Source: Pseudomonas sp. HN11 (GTDB lineage: Bacteria; Pseudomonadota; Gammaproteobacteria; Pseudomonadales; Pseudomonadaceae). From it: a DNA stretch of 64,000 nt. Below the pieces are notes generated by a model. It had not been told where the DNA came from and ran no database searches. It saw nothing but the letters and a program-made list of their open reading frames with translations. Shown here piece by piece: positions 19,909-29,932 of the stretch. Each line of letters begins with the position of its first letter. The first letter of the stretch is position 1. The translations under genes were made by a program, and so were the position numbers. The DNA is taken from positions 4,971,001 through 5,035,000 of the forward strand of contig NZ_CP089985.1 in the NCBI RefSeq assembly GCF_021390155.1, read 5' to 3'.

Positions 19909-19955
19909 ATGTGCGTTTGCTCGTAAAATGGCTTTTTTCATAAGAGAGCCCTGCC

Positions 19956-20444
19956 ATGTCGAAACCCCTGTTGAGCCCACAAGGCGAGTTTCCCGCCGTC
20001 GGCCTGGGCCGTCGCCTGGCAGCGATGTTCTATGATTTTTTGTTGTGCACTGCCTTGCTGATCGTCACCGCGTTTATCTACAAGCTGATCTGGATCGCGT
20101 TTGTGGGCGAAGCCAAGATGCGCACCCTCACCGAGTCCGGTGCACTGGACGGCGACCCCCTGCTGTCGACGATTCTGTTATTTGTGCTGTTCGGCTTTTT
20201 CGCCAAGTTCTGGACCCATTCCGGGCAGACCCTGGGCATGCAGGTGTGGGGCGTGCGTGTACAGAACGCCGATGGCTCACGCATCAGCCTGTGGCAGGCG
20301 TTGTTACGTTTTGTGGTGTCGATTGCGTCGTGGTTGTGCGTAGGGCTGGGGTTTCTCTGGTCGCTGTTTGATAAGCGCAAACGCAGCTGGCATGACATCT
20401 ATTCCGACAGCCAGCTGGTTCGTATCCCCAAACAGAAAAAGTAG
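19956..20444 (+). CDS. RDD family membrane protein
   Basis: Inner-membrane protein of 162 residues of the RDD family (PF06271). The defining charged motif appears as GRRLAAMFYDFLL near residue 17. Three hydrophobic segments follow (about 24-44, 66-84 and 110-132), plus the conserved GQTLGMQVWGVRV stretch. It lies head to head with nadA, leaving four bases between the stops. RDD proteins have been linked to ion transport or membrane-complex assembly in a few bacteria. No function can be assigned here. Confidence 0.88.
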   Translation: MSKPLLSPQGEFPAVGLGRRLAAMFYDFLLCTALLIVTAFIYKLIWIAFVGEAKMRTLTESGALDGDPLLSTILLFVLFGFFAKFWTHSGQTLGMQVWGVRVQNADGSRISLWQALLRFVVSIASWLCVGLGFLWSLFDKRKRSWHDIYSDSQLVRIPKQKK

Positions 20445-20448
20445 CGAC

Positions 20449-21507
20449 TCAGGCGTTGCCCGCCTGCTTCAAGCGTGCGGCCTGGGTGAAGTCCAACATG
20501 CGCTTGAGCGGGCGCACTGCATGCGGGATTACCGAAGGCTCGACGAAGATCTCGTTACTGCCCTCTCGCAGGCACTGCAATGTACGCTCCAGCGTATTCA
20601 TCGCCATCCACGGGCAATGCGCGCAACTGCGGCACGCGGCACCGTTACCGGCGGTAGGCGCTTCGACAAAGACTTTATCCGGACACAGCTGCTGCATCTT
20701 GTAGAAGATGCCGCGATCAGTGGCGACGATGAAGGTCTTGTTCGGCAGGCGCTGAGCGGCAGCAATCAATTGGCTGGTCGAACCTACGGCATCCGCCAGT
20801 TCGATCACCGATGTCGGCGACTCGGGGTGCACCAAAATCGCAGCATCCGGGTACAGCGCCTTCATGTCTTCCAACTGCTTGGACTTGAATTCCTCGTGGA
20901 CGATGCAGGCACCGTCCCACAGCAGCATGTCGGCACCGGTCTGACGCTGGATGTAGGTGCCCAAGTGCTTGTCCGGGCCCCAGATAATCGTCTCGCCGTT
21001 GTCCATCAGGCTTTCGACGATTTCCAGCGCGCAACTGGAGGTCACGACCCAATCGGCCCGGGCTTTGACCGCCGCCGAGGTGTTGGCATACACCACCACG
21101 GTGCGTTCGGGATGTTGGTCGCAGAACGCCGAAAACTCATCCACCGGGCAACCCAGGTCCAGGGAGCACGTGGCTTCCAGCGTCGGCATGAGGATGCGCT
21201 TTTCGGGGGTGAGGATCTTGGCGGTCTCGCCCATGAAACGCACGCCGGCAACCAATACGGTCTTGGCCGGGTGGGCGGCGCCGAAGCGGGCCATTTCCAG
21301 GGAGTCGGAGACACAGCCGCCGGTTTCTTCAGCCAGGGCTTGAATGACCGGATCACAGTAGAAGTGGGCAACCAGCACCGCGTCTTGCGCCTTGAGCTCG
21401 GCGGCGATGGCGGTACGCAGGCTCGCCTCCTCGTCAGCGCTGAGGGTTTTGGGCTGCTTGGCGTCTAGGTGGGCTTGAACCAGAAGGCGTTCGGAAATTT
21501 GCGTCAT
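20449..21507 (-). CDS. nadA: Quinolinate synthase
   Basis: Enzyme of 352 residues that condenses iminoaspartate and dihydroxyacetone phosphate into quinolinate for NAD synthesis. It is an oxygen-sensitive [4Fe-4S] protein. The family motifs are [27 protein letters not shown] and the C-terminal cysteine segment [11 protein letters not shown]. The start at MTQISERLL (21507) matches relatives; the open frame runs 34 codons further, but that stretch looks non-coding. It is monocistronic, with 240 bases before the next gene. Confidence 0.96.
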   Translation of the reverse strand: MTQISERLLVQAHLDAKQPKTLSADEEASLRTAIAAELKAQDAVLVAHFYCDPVIQALAEETGGCVSDSLEMARFGAAHPAKTVLVAGVRFMGETAKILTPEKRILMPTLEATCSLDLGCPVDEFSAFCDQHPERTVVVYANTSAAVKARADWVVTSSCALEIVESLMDNGETIIWGPDKHLGTYIQRQTGADMLLWDGACIVHEEFKSKQLEDMKALYPDAAILVHPESPTSVIELADAVGSTSQLIAAAQRLPNKTFIVATDRGIFYKMQQLCPDKVFVEAPTAGNGAACRSCAHCPWMAMNTLERTLQCLREGSNEIFVEPSVIPHAVRPLKRMLDFTQAARLKQAGNA

Positions 21508-21694
21508 GTTCGCAAGACCTGCAGGCGCAGTTGCGCGAAAGTCGAGTGTACCACCGGCTCTGGAGCCCTTCGGGCGCCGCCGGACGAAGTGATTGTGTTC
21601 ATCAAGCATGGGTTAAGGTGAAGCTCGGCAAGGCTACAGAATATCGAATGGTTTCAAAAGCCTAATCTGGTATTCGCCTGCGCCTGCATTGGGC

Positions 21695-21732
21695 AAAAAA
21701 ACGGGAAACGCCACTTGGAGTTTCCCGTTTTT
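21695..21732. terminator. Bidirectional intrinsic terminator after the FadL-like gene
   Basis: The arms AAACGGGAAAC (21699-21709) and GTTTCCCGTTT (21720-21730) pair perfectly, with an A-run on the left and a T-run on the right. It terminates the leftward porin transcript and would also stop rightward transcription. Confidence 0.92.
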
Positions 21733-21747
21733 ACCGCCGGTTATTTA

Positions 21748-23034
21748 TCAAAAACGGTAAGTCACCGAGCCACCGAACCCGTTGGCACTGTTTTCATATT
21801 TGGCATCGTAAGTCAGGCCAACCTGGGAAAGGTTCTGCCGCACCTTGATCGGTTCTTCCTTGAGGTAGGAATACGCCACATCGAAAGTCAGGTTGTCGAC
21901 GGGTGTCCAACCTGCACCGAGGCTGAAAACAGTGCGATCCCCTGTAGGAATCCGCACGGAGCGGTCGGTATTGTTGGTAGGCGTCTGGTCCACCGAGAAG
22001 CCGGTCCGCAGTACGAGTTCTTTGTTGACCCGATAGGCTGCACCGATGGCGTGTGACCACGTGTCATGCCAGTGCTGCTGCTCTGTGATCGAGCCCAGGC
22101 CACCGAATTGAGCAGTGAGATCGGAGACTCCATCGTTGTTGATGGTGATCTTCTTCAACTGACTCCAACGGGTGTAGGTGCTGCCGAGGTACAAGGTCCA
22201 GTCATCATTGAGTTGATGGGTTACCGAGAAATCCACCGAAGAGGGCGTTGTCACATCCAGGCTGGCGTCATACTTTTGCGGCCCACCGTCGAAGGCATCG
22301 GAAATCAAGCCGGACGCATGGGTCTTGCCGCTGAGATGGTAGACCACCTGAGAGTGGTAGGTCACGCCGATGCGTGTGCTTTCGAGGGGTTGCACCAGGA
22401 TACCGGCGTTGAACCCGGTGGCATTGTCGTCACCTTTGACTTTCACGCTTTCACCCGCGCCGCCACCCAGCGGCACATTGGAATCCAACTCGCCACTGAT
22501 GCGGTTGAAGGTCGGGCCGAACCCCACTGATACCTTGTCGTTGAAGGCATAGCTGACCGTCGGCTGCACGGTGATGACCTGGACCTTACTCTTATTGCCG
22601 AAACCATTGCCCTGGAAGCTGTGCTCATAGTCGGTCACCAGGCCGAACGGCGCGTAAATGCCCAGGCCGAACGCCCAATGGTCATCAATCGGCGTGACTA
22701 GGTAACCCATCGGCACGGCAATGCCGGGCACCATGTCGCCCTTGTTGGTGCCGGGGTTCTCGGCACCGAACTGCGAGGAACTGGCGTCTTTGATATTGGT
22801 TTTGGCATCGAGGTAAGTCGCGCCCAGGCTGACTTCATTGTGCTTAAGGCGAGACATGCCGGCGGGGTTGCCGAACACGGTACTGGCGTCTTCGGCCGAT
22901 GAGGAGCGACCGGCATAGCCCGTCCCCATTGAACTGATGCTTTGTTCATTGAGCGCGAAACCACCGGCGAACAGCTGGGTTGAGGCAAGGGAAACGGCGA
23001 GCGCCAAGGCGCCCTTAAGAGTTTTGTTATTCAT
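21748..23034 (-). CDS. FadL/OmpP1/TodX-family outer-membrane transport protein
   Basis: Outer-membrane beta-barrel of 428 residues for hydrophobic substrates such as long-chain fatty acids. The signal peptide ends near QLFAGGFALNEQS, and the mature N-terminus continues with GTGYAGRSS and VFGNPAGMSRL, the plug-like start of this family. The chain ends in phenylalanine (VTYRF), as needed for barrel insertion. It is a single gene with a terminator behind and an operator-like palindrome ahead. Which fatty acid or hydrocarbon it carries is unknown. Confidence 0.93.
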   Translation of the reverse strand: MNNKTLKGALALAVSLASTQLFAGGFALNEQSISSMGTGYAGRSSSAEDASTVFGNPAGMSRLKHNEVSLGATYLDAKTNIKDASSSQFGAENPGTNKGDMVPGIAVPMGYLVTPIDDHWAFGLGIYAPFGLVTDYEHSFQGNGFGNKSKVQVITVQPTVSYAFNDKVSVGFGPTFNRISGELDSNVPLGGGAGESVKVKGDDNATGFNAGILVQPLESTRIGVTYHSQVVYHLSGKTHASGLISDAFDGGPQKYDASLDVTTPSSVDFSVTHQLNDDWTLYLGSTYTRWSQLKKITINNDGVSDLTAQFGGLGSITEQQHWHDTWSHAIGAAYRVNKELVLRTGFSVDQTPTNNTDRSVRIPTGDRTVFSLGAGWTPVDNLTFDVAYSYLKEEPIKVRQNLSQVGLTYDAKYENSANGFGGSVTYRF

Positions 23035-23118
23035 TATTAGGACTCGAATTGAGGGGCAGCGACGAGGAAGCTACCAACGTTCGAGCGAGGGGTTTATGAA
23101 GAGTTTTTCATGCAGAGA

Positions 23119-23131
23119 ATTGTCGGACAAT
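23119..23131. promoter_or_regulatory. ATTGTCGGACAAT palindrome upstream of the FadL-like gene
   Basis: A perfect palindrome, ATTGTC-G-GACAAT, lies 85-97 bases before the porin start. Next to it on the leftward strand is a TATACAT hexamer that could be the -10 element. TTGTCnGACAA is the typical operator of FadR-subfamily GntR repressors. The rest of the 317-base gap between porin and tRNA contains two terminators and nothing else I can identify. Confidence 0.5.
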
Positions 23132-23237
23132 CCTATGTATATCAGAGACTTTGGATGTTTTGTCGTTCCCAATAATGACCTTGACACCCGATTATGACCC
23201 ATTGGTTTTGAACAGAGCCTGGCAATGGCTTGGATAC

Positions 23238-23272
23238 AAAAAAACCCCAGGCACTTCATATGCCTGGGGTTT
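23238..23272 (-). terminator. Second terminator downstream of tRNA-Lys
   Basis: The arms AAACCCCAGGCA (23242-23253) and TGCCTGGGGTTT (23261-23272) form a 12-base stem. Read leftward it is followed by a run of T (A-run at 23238-23244). Confidence 0.88.
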
Positions 23273-23291
23273 CTGTGTATTCAAACAGGCA

Positions 23292-23336
23292 AAAAAAAAC
23301 CCGGAAATCCTCACTTGCGTGGGCCTTCCGGATTTT
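23292..23336 (-). terminator. First terminator downstream of tRNA-Lys
   Basis: CCGGAA (23301-23306) pairs with TTCCGG (23326-23331), extended by flanking wobble pairs. Read leftward it is followed by a run of nine T (A-run at 23291-23299). Together with the next hairpin it gives tandem termination after the tRNA. Confidence 0.75.
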
Positions 23337-23351
23337 CTAAACCGCCAAAAA

Positions 23352-23427
23352 TGGTGGGTCGTGTGGGATTCGAACCTACGACCAATTGGTTAAAAGCCAA
23401 CTGCTCTACCAACTGAGCTAACGACCC
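23352..23427 (-). tRNA. tRNA-Lys (anticodon TTT)
   Basis: This is a 76-base tRNA on the minus strand. The acceptor stem GGGTCGT pairs with ACGACCC and the 3' CCA is encoded. The D-loop AGCTCAGTTGGTAGAGC, the anticodon loop CTTTTAA and the T-arm GGTTCGAATCC are all standard. It lies after queC, as in P. aeruginosa. Confidence 0.97.
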
Positions 23428-23490
23428 GCTGTGTGGTGGCGCGTATAATACTGATTTCTAAGGATTATTCAACACCTTATTTGAAATAAA

Positions 23491-24180
23491 TCAGAAATAA
23501 CGCGTTGGGTCAGTAATTCCGGCCGCTTCGAAGCCTTCTGCGCGCAGTCGGCAGCTGTCGCATTTCCCACAAGCACGGCCGTCATCGTCTGCCTGATAGC
23601 AGGAAACAGTCAGCGAATAATCTACGCCGAGTCCTACGCCAGCCTTGACGATATCGGCCTTGCTGAGGTTTTGCAGCGGCGCCAGGATGCGGAAGCCCTG
23701 CCCTTCTACACCGGCCTTGGTTGCCAGGTTGGCCATGCGTTCGAACGACTCGACGAACTCTGGGCGGCAGTCCGGATAGCCGGAGTAGTCCACCGCGTTG
23801 ACGCCGATAAAAATGTCGCGAGCGTTAAGCACTTCTGCCCAACCGAGCGCCAGGGACAGGAATACCGTGTTACGCGCCGGCACGTAAGTTACTGGAATGC
23901 CTTCGCTGGGTGCTTCCGGCACATCGATGCTGCTGTCGGTAAGCGCGGAGCCGCCGATACCGTTGAGGTTCAGGCCGATCACTTTGTGTTCGACCACGCC
24001 CCTGTCACGGGCGACACGAGCGGCGGCGTTCAGCTCGGCGCGGTGACGCTGGCCGTAGTCGAAGCTCATGGTGTAGCAGCTGTAGCCTTGTGCCTGCGCC
24101 ATGGCAACCACCGTGGCGGAGTCGAGGCCGCCAGACAGCAGAATTACCGCGCGTTTCTGGTCCATTGTTTGTTCAGTCAT
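23491..24180 (-). CDS. queC: 7-cyano-7-deazaguanine synthase QueC
   Basis: Enzyme of 229 residues that converts 7-carboxy-7-deazaguanine to preQ0 with ATP and ammonia, for queuosine in tRNA. The N-type ATP pyrophosphatase loop LSGGLDSAT lies near residue 13. The zinc cysteines are in the C-terminal part (SCYQ, then CGKCDSC). The start [12 protein letters not shown] follows queE by one base; a longer frame reaches back into queE but is not a likely start. It acts after QueE. Confidence 0.95.
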   Translation of the reverse strand: MTEQTMDQKRAVILLSGGLDSATVVAMAQAQGYSCYTMSFDYGQRHRAELNAAARVARDRGVVEHKVIGLNLNGIGGSALTDSSIDVPEAPSEGIPVTYVPARNTVFLSLALGWAEVLNARDIFIGVNAVDYSGYPDCRPEFVESFERMANLATKAGVEGQGFRILAPLQNLSKADIVKAGVGLGVDYSLTVSCYQADDDGRACGKCDSCRLRAEGFEAAGITDPTRYF

Positions 24181-24181
24181 A

Positions 24182-24829
24182 TCAGCGTCCGGGCTCGTCG
24201 TTCCAAAGGTATTTATGCAACTGCAATTGCAGGCGCACCGGCAGATTGTCCGCAACCACCCAATCGGCGAGATCGCGTGCGTTGAGGTCATGGTGGCTAG
24301 GCGAGAACAGTACTTCGCCTGCACGGCGGTCCAGCCCGTATTGAATCAGCTTGGAGTTCGCCCAATCGTAGTCGTCACGCGAACAGATAACGAACTTGAC
24401 CTGATCGTTGGCCGTCAGCAGCTCAATGTTCTCGTAGCGATTACGGTGCGCTTCCTTGGAGTCCGGAGTCTTGAGGTCGACCACACGGCTTACACGGGGA
24501 TCGACTGCCGAGATGTCCAAGGCACCACTGGTCTCCAGCGAAACCTCGTAGCCGGCATCACACAGCTGCTTGAGCAAAGGGATCGCATTGGGCTGGGCCA
24601 GCGGCTCACCGCCGGTCACGCAGACGTAGCGTGGTTTGTAGCCCGCGACCTGCTCCAGGATGTCATCGAGGGTGCGCACCGTGCCGCCACTGAAGGCGTA
24701 GGCGCTGTCGCAGTATTGGCAACGCAAGGGGCAACCGGTCAGGCGCACAAAGACTGTGGGCAGGCCGGCCGTTCGCGTTTCACCCTGCAACGAGTAAAAA
24801 ACTTCGGTAATACGTAATGTGTCTTGCAT
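24182..24829 (-). CDS. queE: 7-carboxy-7-deazaguanine synthase QueE
   Basis: Radical SAM enzyme of 215 residues that makes the 7-deazaguanine ring for queuosine. The cluster motif [10 protein letters not shown] (CxxxCxxC) and VTGGEPLAQ are clear. I chose the ATG at 24829 ([13 protein letters not shown]). A GTG three codons earlier is also possible, and neither has a strong Shine-Dalgarno sequence. It leads queC by one base and follows cpoB after a strong terminator. Confidence 0.94.
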   Translation of the reverse strand: MQDTLRITEVFYSLQGETRTAGLPTVFVRLTGCPLRCQYCDSAYAFSGGTVRTLDDILEQVAGYKPRYVCVTGGEPLAQPNAIPLLKQLCDAGYEVSLETSGALDISAVDPRVSRVVDLKTPDSKEAHRNRYENIELLTANDQVKFVICSRDDYDWANSKLIQYGLDRRAGEVLFSPSHHDLNARDLADWVVADNLPVRLQLQLHKYLWNDEPGR

Positions 24830-24943
24830 AGTCGCCACGGGCGTAACAGCTAAACAGGCTGTCCGCCTCCGTCAGGCACTTTGAGGGACCCGCCAACGCG
24901 TAGACCCCAAAAAGCGTGTTTCATAAAAGGGCGTGGATTCTAA

Positions 24944-24973
24944 CGAAAAAACCCGCGCCAGGCGCGGGTTTCT
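24944..24973 (-). terminator. Intrinsic terminator of the tol-pal operon
   Basis: ACCCGCGC (24951-24958) and GCGCGGGT (24962-24969) form a tight stem, with flanking A/T pairs and six A on the left that read as a T-run leftward. It ends the ybgC-tolQRAB-pal-cpoB transcript. Confidence 0.9.
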
Positions 24974-24992
24974 TCTAAACGGGTGGCATCGC

Positions 24993-25826
24993 TTACAAGC
25001 GCTGCAGGTCCCGCTGGGCCAACTGAGCAGCGGAGGTGCCCGGATACTGGGCCACAACCTGCTGCAGAATGCCTTTGACCTTGTCGGTATGACCCAGGCG
25101 GCGTTCTACGTCAGCAAGTTTGTACAGCGAATCCGGCACCTTGGCGTGCTTGGGGTACAGCTGGCTGACCTTGGCAAATGCCTGGCCTGCCCCCTGTAGG
25201 TCACCCTTGGCGAGGTTGACTTCGCCCAACCAGTATTGGGCATTGCCCGCGTACTGGCTGTTCGGGTATTTGCGCAGGAAAGCGGTAAATGCCTGGCTGG
25301 CCTTATCGAAATCCTTGGCTTTGATCAGGTCGAAAGCTGCATCGTAATACAGCTTTTCCTTCGCCGGATCACCCGGTTCACTGCTCGCGGCAGGGGCTTG
25401 GCTGGCAGCCGCCCCTACTGCTGCACCACCGGCAGCAGCGCTTGGCGCGCCACCGGCAGAAGAATTATCAGGAGTTGCGGCAGGTTGAACGCCGGCTCCA
25501 ATGCGTCGATCAAGATCCTGGTAACGCTCCAGGCCTTCTTGCTTCAGCTGGTTCACTTGATTCTGCAGTACTTCAATGGCGCCCTGTTGCTGCGCGATTT
25601 GATCCTGCATGCGTTGCAGCTGGTTGAACAGTTCGCCCTGTGCCGAGGGAGCGGACGTAGCCGCCCCCCCCGCATAGGCGCCGTTCGTGCCATAACCCGC
25701 TGGCGGATAGCTGCTCCCGCTATTGTTATAGCCAGAGTTGCTATCTTCCACAGGAACCGCAGCCCACACCGCAAGCGGTGCGAGGCTGAGAGCCAATACA
25801 GTTAGAGCACGACGGCACGTTCGCAT
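24993..25826 (-). CDS. cpoB: Cell division coordinator CpoB (YbgF)
   Basis: Periplasmic protein of 277 residues that links Tol energy to peptidoglycan synthesis by PBP1B at the septum. A signal peptide ends near VWA (22). A Gly/Tyr/Ser-rich stretch is followed by a coiled coil (about 62-105) used for trimerisation. A low-complexity Ala/Gly/Ser linker comes next, then TPR repeats from about 155 to the end. It is the last gene of the tol-pal operon, six bases after pal. Confidence 0.94.
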   Translation of the reverse strand: MRTCRRALTVLALSLAPLAVWAAVPVEDSNSGYNNSGSSYPPAGYGTNGAYAGGAATSAPSAQGELFNQLQRMQDQIAQQQGAIEVLQNQVNQLKQEGLERYQDLDRRIGAGVQPAATPDNSSAGGAPSAAAGGAAVGAAASQAPAASSEPGDPAKEKLYYDAAFDLIKAKDFDKASQAFTAFLRKYPNSQYAGNAQYWLGEVNLAKGDLQGAGQAFAKVSQLYPKHAKVPDSLYKLADVERRLGHTDKVKGILQQVVAQYPGTSAAQLAQRDLQRL

Positions 25827-25832
25827 GACGAA

Positions 25833-26333
25833 TTACTTACGCAGTTCGACGCGACGGTTTTGAGCCCAGGACTGCTCGTCGTGGCCAGTAGCAACTGGAC
25901 GCTCTTTACCGTAGGAAACCAGTTCCAGTTGGCCTGGAGCAACACCTTGCAGTACCAGGTAGCGCTGAACGGCTTTCGCACGACGCTCGCCCAGTGCCAT
26001 GTTGTACTCACGAGTACCACGTTCGTCAGTGTTACCTTCCAGAACAACGCGAGCGCCGTTAGCTTTCAGGTCCTTCGCGTGAACGTCCAGAGCGCGCATG
26101 GCTTCTGGTTTCAGGTCCGAACTGTCGTATTCGAAGTAGAAAGTGGTGATAGCGCGCAGAGCAGCTTCTTCGCTCAGGGAGCCGTCAACCGCACCAGTGT
26201 TAGCGCCGTAACCAGCGTTTGGATCAACAGCTGCGCCTTCACCGGCATTGTCGCCGCCTTTAGACGAGCAACCAACGGCTACGGACAGAGCCAGAGCCAG
26301 AGCAGCAAACTTACCAAACTTCAGCATTTCCAT
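25833..26333 (-). CDS. pal: Peptidoglycan-associated lipoprotein Pal (OprL)
   Basis: Outer-membrane lipoprotein of 166 residues. The lipobox SVAVGC puts lipidation at Cys22. The OmpA-like domain (about 60-166) binds meso-diaminopimelate of peptidoglycan through the [11 protein letters not shown] region. It interacts with TolB and TolA to hold the outer membrane during constriction. AGGAG lies seven bases before the ATG. It is known as OprL in pseudomonads. Confidence 0.97.
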   Translation of the reverse strand: MEMLKFGKFAALALALSVAVGCSSKGGDNAGEGAAVDPNAGYGANTGAVDGSLSEEAALRAITTFYFEYDSSDLKPEAMRALDVHAKDLKANGARVVLEGNTDERGTREYNMALGERRAKAVQRYLVLQGVAPGQLELVSYGKERPVATGHDEQSWAQNRRVELRK

Positions 26334-26388
26334 CGTGAAACTCCTAATGAACCCCAGTGTGTTAAGTACTTCTTTTTGTAGCGCCGCG

Positions 26389-27690
26389 TCAGTTCAGGTA
26401 AGGGGACCAGGATGGTTCTCTGACTTCGCCTTGTGCGGTAGGAAGTGGGAGCCTTACGCGTCCATTTATGGACACGAGCATCAAGACTCCCCGGCCCTGC
26501 TGGCGGGTGGCGTAGATTACCATGGTGCCGTTGGGCGCAACAGTGGCTGACTCATCAAGGTTGGTATCTGTAAGGATTTTTACGGTTCCGCGCTGCAAAT
26601 CCTGGGCCGCAACCCGGAAATTAGTGAAACCATCCTGACGGTGAATCATCACCAACGTCTTTTCATCGGCCGACAGTTTAGGGTTGGCATTGTAGTTACC
26701 GATAAAAGTAACTCGCTCTGCACCACCACCATTCACGTTCGCCTTATAGACCTGCGGCTTGCCGCCTCGGTCAGAGGTGAAGTAGATGGTCGAACCATCC
26801 TTGCCCCAGAACGGTTCGGTATTGATACCCGGGCCGCTGGTTACGCGGGAGATCTGGCGCGAGGCCATGTTCATCACGTAGATATCCGGGTTGCCATCTT
26901 TGGACAGCACAAATGCCAGGCGAGAACCATCCGGCGACCAGGCCGGTGCACCGTTAAGGCCTTCAAAGTTGGTGATCTGCTCACGACGGCCAGTATCAAT
27001 GTGCTGGACGAAGATACGCGGACGCTTCTGCTCAAAAGACACATAGGCAATCCGCTTGCCGTCCGGCGCAAAGCGCGGCGACAGAATCGGCTCCCGGGAT
27101 TGCAGCAAGGTCACAGCCCGTGCACCGTCGTAGTCCGAGCGCTGCAGAGTGTAACGAGTATTGTCCACGGAGAAACGTTCAGCCGTTACGTACAGCAGAC
27201 GCGTCGAGAACGCACCCTTGATGCCGGTAAGCTTTTCAAACGACTGGTCCGAGATATAGTGGGCCATGTCGCGAATCTGCTCGGCAGTGCCCGACACATT
27301 GCCAGTCAGAACCTGCTGCTCAGTCGCCACGTTGAACAAGGTGTAGGTGATTTGCAGACGACCACCGGCCGGCGTGATATTGCCGACCATCAGATACTGC
27401 GCGCCCACCGCTTTCCAATCACGGAACACGACTTCGCTGGCCTGGTTTGGCTGGCTGATCATGTTACCTTTTGGAATCGGCGCGTAGTAACCGGAGTTGC
27501 GCAGGTCGTCGCTGACGATCTGGGCCATGTCATCCGGCAACACGCTACCGCCCTGCCAGCCGAACGGTACTACGGCGATCGGGGTGGCCCGATCGCTACC
27601 GCTGGTGACCAGGATGTTCTTTTCATCCGCCGCCGCTATCCCTGCCATAAAGCAAATAACGACAAGCATTCCTCGAAGAAGGTTTCTCAC
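26389..27690 (-). CDS. tolB: Tol-Pal system protein TolB
   Basis: Periplasmic protein of 433 residues. A signal peptide precedes an N-terminal alpha/beta domain and a six-bladed beta-propeller with the repeated [14 protein letters not shown] blades. It binds Pal and TolA and switches Pal between free and peptidoglycan-bound states. The start is GTG, overlapping the tolA stop by four bases (GTGA), so the two are translationally coupled. The gap of 55 bases to pal probably holds a separate ribosome site. Confidence 0.96.
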   Translation of the reverse strand: MRNLLRGMLVVICFMAGIAAADEKNILVTSGSDRATPIAVVPFGWQGGSVLPDDMAQIVSDDLRNSGYYAPIPKGNMISQPNQASEVVFRDWKAVGAQYLMVGNITPAGGRLQITYTLFNVATEQQVLTGNVSGTAEQIRDMAHYISDQSFEKLTGIKGAFSTRLLYVTAERFSVDNTRYTLQRSDYDGARAVTLLQSREPILSPRFAPDGKRIAYVSFEQKRPRIFVQHIDTGRREQITNFEGLNGAPAWSPDGSRLAFVLSKDGNPDIYVMNMASRQISRVTSGPGINTEPFWGKDGSTIYFTSDRGGKPQVYKANVNGGGAERVTFIGNYNANPKLSADEKTLVMIHRQDGFTNFRVAAQDLQRGTVKILTDTNLDESATVAPNGTMVIYATRQQGRGVLMLVSINGRVRLPLPTAQGEVREPSWSPYLN

Positions 27691-28760
27691 AAGGCTAGAT
27701 CCTCAGGTGTGAATGTCATCTTGAATGAACGATAGGGAGCGAAGTCGCTTGGTTTCATTCCCTGCATCTCGGTCAACCGGCCAATGTTCTTGACTGCGGC
27801 AACCGCCGAACTGTCGAACGAACCGTCACCACTGGACTTGGACACGCTGACCGAAGTCACCGTGCCGTCCGGCAACATGCCGATCTGCAGCACTACTGTC
27901 ATGCCTTTGCGTGCCGAAGGTGGACGTGTCCAACCTTCTGCTGCCCTCGCCCGAATCAGGTCGTCGAAACTGCCCGCGACTTCATCGCCACGTTCATCGG
28001 CCAAGGCTTGCTGACGCTGCGGCGTGTCGGAAAGCAAATCTGCCAAGGCCTGGGCCTTTTTCTCTTCGGCGGATTTGCGCGCTGCTTCCTGGGCCTTTTT
28101 CTTGCTGGCGTCGGCGGCAGCTTTCTTCTTCGCATCGTCGGCGATTTTCTTCTTCGCCTCGTCTGCTTCAGCTTTTTTCTTGGCGTCTTCGGCGGCTTTC
28201 TTCTTCGCGTCTTCGACTATTTTTTTCTTGGCTTCTTCAGCGGCCTTTTTCTTGGCCTCTTCCTCAGCAGCCTTCTTGGCTTCTTCTTCAGACTTCTTCT
28301 TGGCTATATCAGCCAATTGTTTCTCTTCGGCCTTTTTGGCTTCGGCAGCTTTCTCGGCTTTCTTGGCTTCATCCGCCTTTTTCGCCTCGTCCGCTTTCTT
28401 GGCTTCGTCTGCCTTTTTCGATTCCTCGGCCTTTTGAGCCGCCTCTTCTTTCTTTTGTTCCGCAGCAGCCTTCACCGCTTCCTGCTCGACCTTCTTCTGT
28501 TCCATCTGTTCGACTTCAGTCTGGCGCGCAGCCGACTTCTGGGCCTCACCCGCAATCTTCTGATTGGTCTGGGTGGTGGCCTGACTTTTCGATTTCAGCT
28601 GATACAGGGTCGCCTGCACGATCGGCTTGGCTGGCGGCAGGTCCGGAGTCATGGCAAAGCTGACGAACAGCATGCCAAACACCAGGACGTGCAGGGCAAT
28701 TGCCCAGACGCTAGGCCAGAAGTAGCTTTCCGAGGCGGACGGCTCTCGCTGTTGCTGCAT
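27687..28760 (-). CDS. tolA: Tol-Pal system protein TolA
   Basis: Inner-membrane protein of 357 residues that spans the periplasm. A single transmembrane helix (about 18-40) is followed by a long helical domain of KKAEEAKK-type repeats (about 70-235). The C-terminal domain (about 250-357), with [16 protein letters not shown], binds Pal, TolB and phage or colicin proteins in relatives. It couples the TolQR proton motor to Pal. It overlaps tolR by one base and tolB by four. The repetitive middle is normal for this family. Confidence 0.95.
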   Translation of the reverse strand: MQQQREPSASESYFWPSVWAIALHVLVFGMLFVSFAMTPDLPPAKPIVQATLYQLKSKSQATTQTNQKIAGEAQKSAARQTEVEQMEQKKVEQEAVKAAAEQKKEEAAQKAEESKKADEAKKADEAKKADEAKKAEKAAEAKKAEEKQLADIAKKKSEEEAKKAAEEEAKKKAAEEAKKKIVEDAKKKAAEDAKKKAEADEAKKKIADDAKKKAAADASKKKAQEAARKSAEEKKAQALADLLSDTPQRQQALADERGDEVAGSFDDLIRARAAEGWTRPPSARKGMTVVLQIGMLPDGTVTSVSVSKSSGDGSFDSSAVAAVKNIGRLTEMQGMKPSDFAPYRSFKMTFTPEDLAL

Positions 28761-29221
28761 CAGGGCGCCTCGGTAATCAAGCCAACGTTACCCACGCCGG
28801 CCTTCTGCAGCCCGCCCATGGCACCCATGACGGAGCCGTAGTCGACCGCTTTGTCACCGCGGATGAAGACCTGGGTGTGCTTGCCGCCTTCGTTGCCGGA
28901 GCGAATGATCTTGGTCACCGCGTCGGTCATCGCCGGCAAGGTCAAGGCCTTGTCCTGTTGCTTCTGGGTGTCGACTTCGCTGCCAAGGTTCCAGTAATAG
29001 GTCTTGTCAGCCTTGATCGAAATGGTCAGCACCTGGGTGTTGTTGTCCTGGGGCAAGGCTTCGCTGGAAACCTTGGGCAGGTCAACCTTCACACCCTGGT
29101 TGAGCATCGGCGCGGTCACCATGAAGATCACCAGCAGCACCAGCATCACGTCGATGTAAGGCACTACGTTCATCTCGGCGACCGGCTTGCGCTTGGTTCG
29201 AGCTCGAGTGATTAAAGCCAT
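28760..29221 (-). CDS. tolR: Tol-Pal proton motor subunit TolR (ExbD-type)
   Basis: Inner-membrane protein of 153 residues. A short basic N-terminus is followed by one helix carrying the proton-path aspartate in NVVPYIDVMLVLLVIF. The periplasmic domain (about 45-150) binds peptidoglycan. With TolQ it forms the proton-driven motor that energises TolA. It lies 14 bases after tolQ. Confidence 0.95.
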   Translation of the reverse strand: MALITRARTKRKPVAEMNVVPYIDVMLVLLVIFMVTAPMLNQGVKVDLPKVSSEALPQDNNTQVLTISIKADKTYYWNLGSEVDTQKQQDKALTLPAMTDAVTKIIRSGNEGGKHTQVFIRGDKAVDYGSVMGAMGGLQKAGVGNVGLITEAP

Positions 29222-29235
29222 CGTGAGATACCTGC

Positions 29236-29931
29236 TTATTCTTCGCTGGTGTGCACTTTACGGTGCAGGATCGCCTGGAATTCATCGGCGAAGGTGTAGT
29301 AACGGCCAATCAGGTTCTCGCCGCGGGCGGCAAAACGGTTGTAAGCGATTACTGCGGGAATGGCAGCGAACAGGCCGATCGCGGTGGCGATCAGGGCTTC
29401 GGCGATACCTGGGGCCACGGTGGCCAGGGTCGCTTGCTGGGCCTGGGCCAGGCCACGGAAGGAGTTCATGATGCCCCATACGGTACCGAACAGGCCGATG
29501 TAAGGGCTAACGGAACCGACGGTGGCGAGGAACGGCAGGCTTTGCTCAAGCTTCTCTTCTTCGCGGGAAATGGCAACGCGCATGGCACGGGCCACGCCTT
29601 CCATCACGGCTTCCGGGTCTACGCCAGGCTGCTGGCGCAAACGGGAGAATTCCTTGAAACCGGCGCGGAAGATCTGCTCGACGCCCGAGTCCGGGTCCGG
29701 GTTGCTGCCCGCCTGACGGTACAGCTTGGACAGGTCGATACCCGACCAGAAGCGCTCTTCAAAGCTCTCCAGGGCACGTCGACCGGCACGCAGCAGGTTG
29801 CTGCGCTGAAAAATCATGACCCAAGAGGTAACCGATGCGGCTACCAGGGTCAGCATGACCAGTTGAACCACAACACTGGCATTGCTGACCAGGCTCCACA
29901 TGGAGGAATGGTCGACGACGGTAGGTTCCAC
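29236..29931 (-). CDS. tolQ: Tol-Pal proton motor subunit TolQ (MotA/ExbB-type)
   Basis: Inner-membrane channel subunit of 231 residues with three helices (about 15-37, 135-157 and 170-192). The family segment LATVGSVSPYIGLFGTVWGI and the helix with ALIATAIGLFAAIPA are clear. The start is GTG with AGGAG upstream, one base after the ybgC stop. It works with TolR. Confidence 0.95.
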   Translation of the reverse strand: MEPTVVDHSSMWSLVSNASVVVQLVMLTLVAASVTSWVMIFQRSNLLRAGRRALESFEERFWSGIDLSKLYRQAGSNPDPDSGVEQIFRAGFKEFSRLRQQPGVDPEAVMEGVARAMRVAISREEEKLEQSLPFLATVGSVSPYIGLFGTVWGIMNSFRGLAQAQQATLATVAPGIAEALIATAIGLFAAIPAVIAYNRFAARGENLIGRYYTFADEFQAILHRKVHTSEE

Positions 29932-29932
29932 G

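Noticed and set aside
28030..28560. Short tandem repeats that might be a satellite array
   Set aside because: They are the Lys/Ala/Glu repeat codons of the TolA helical domain, normal for this gene.
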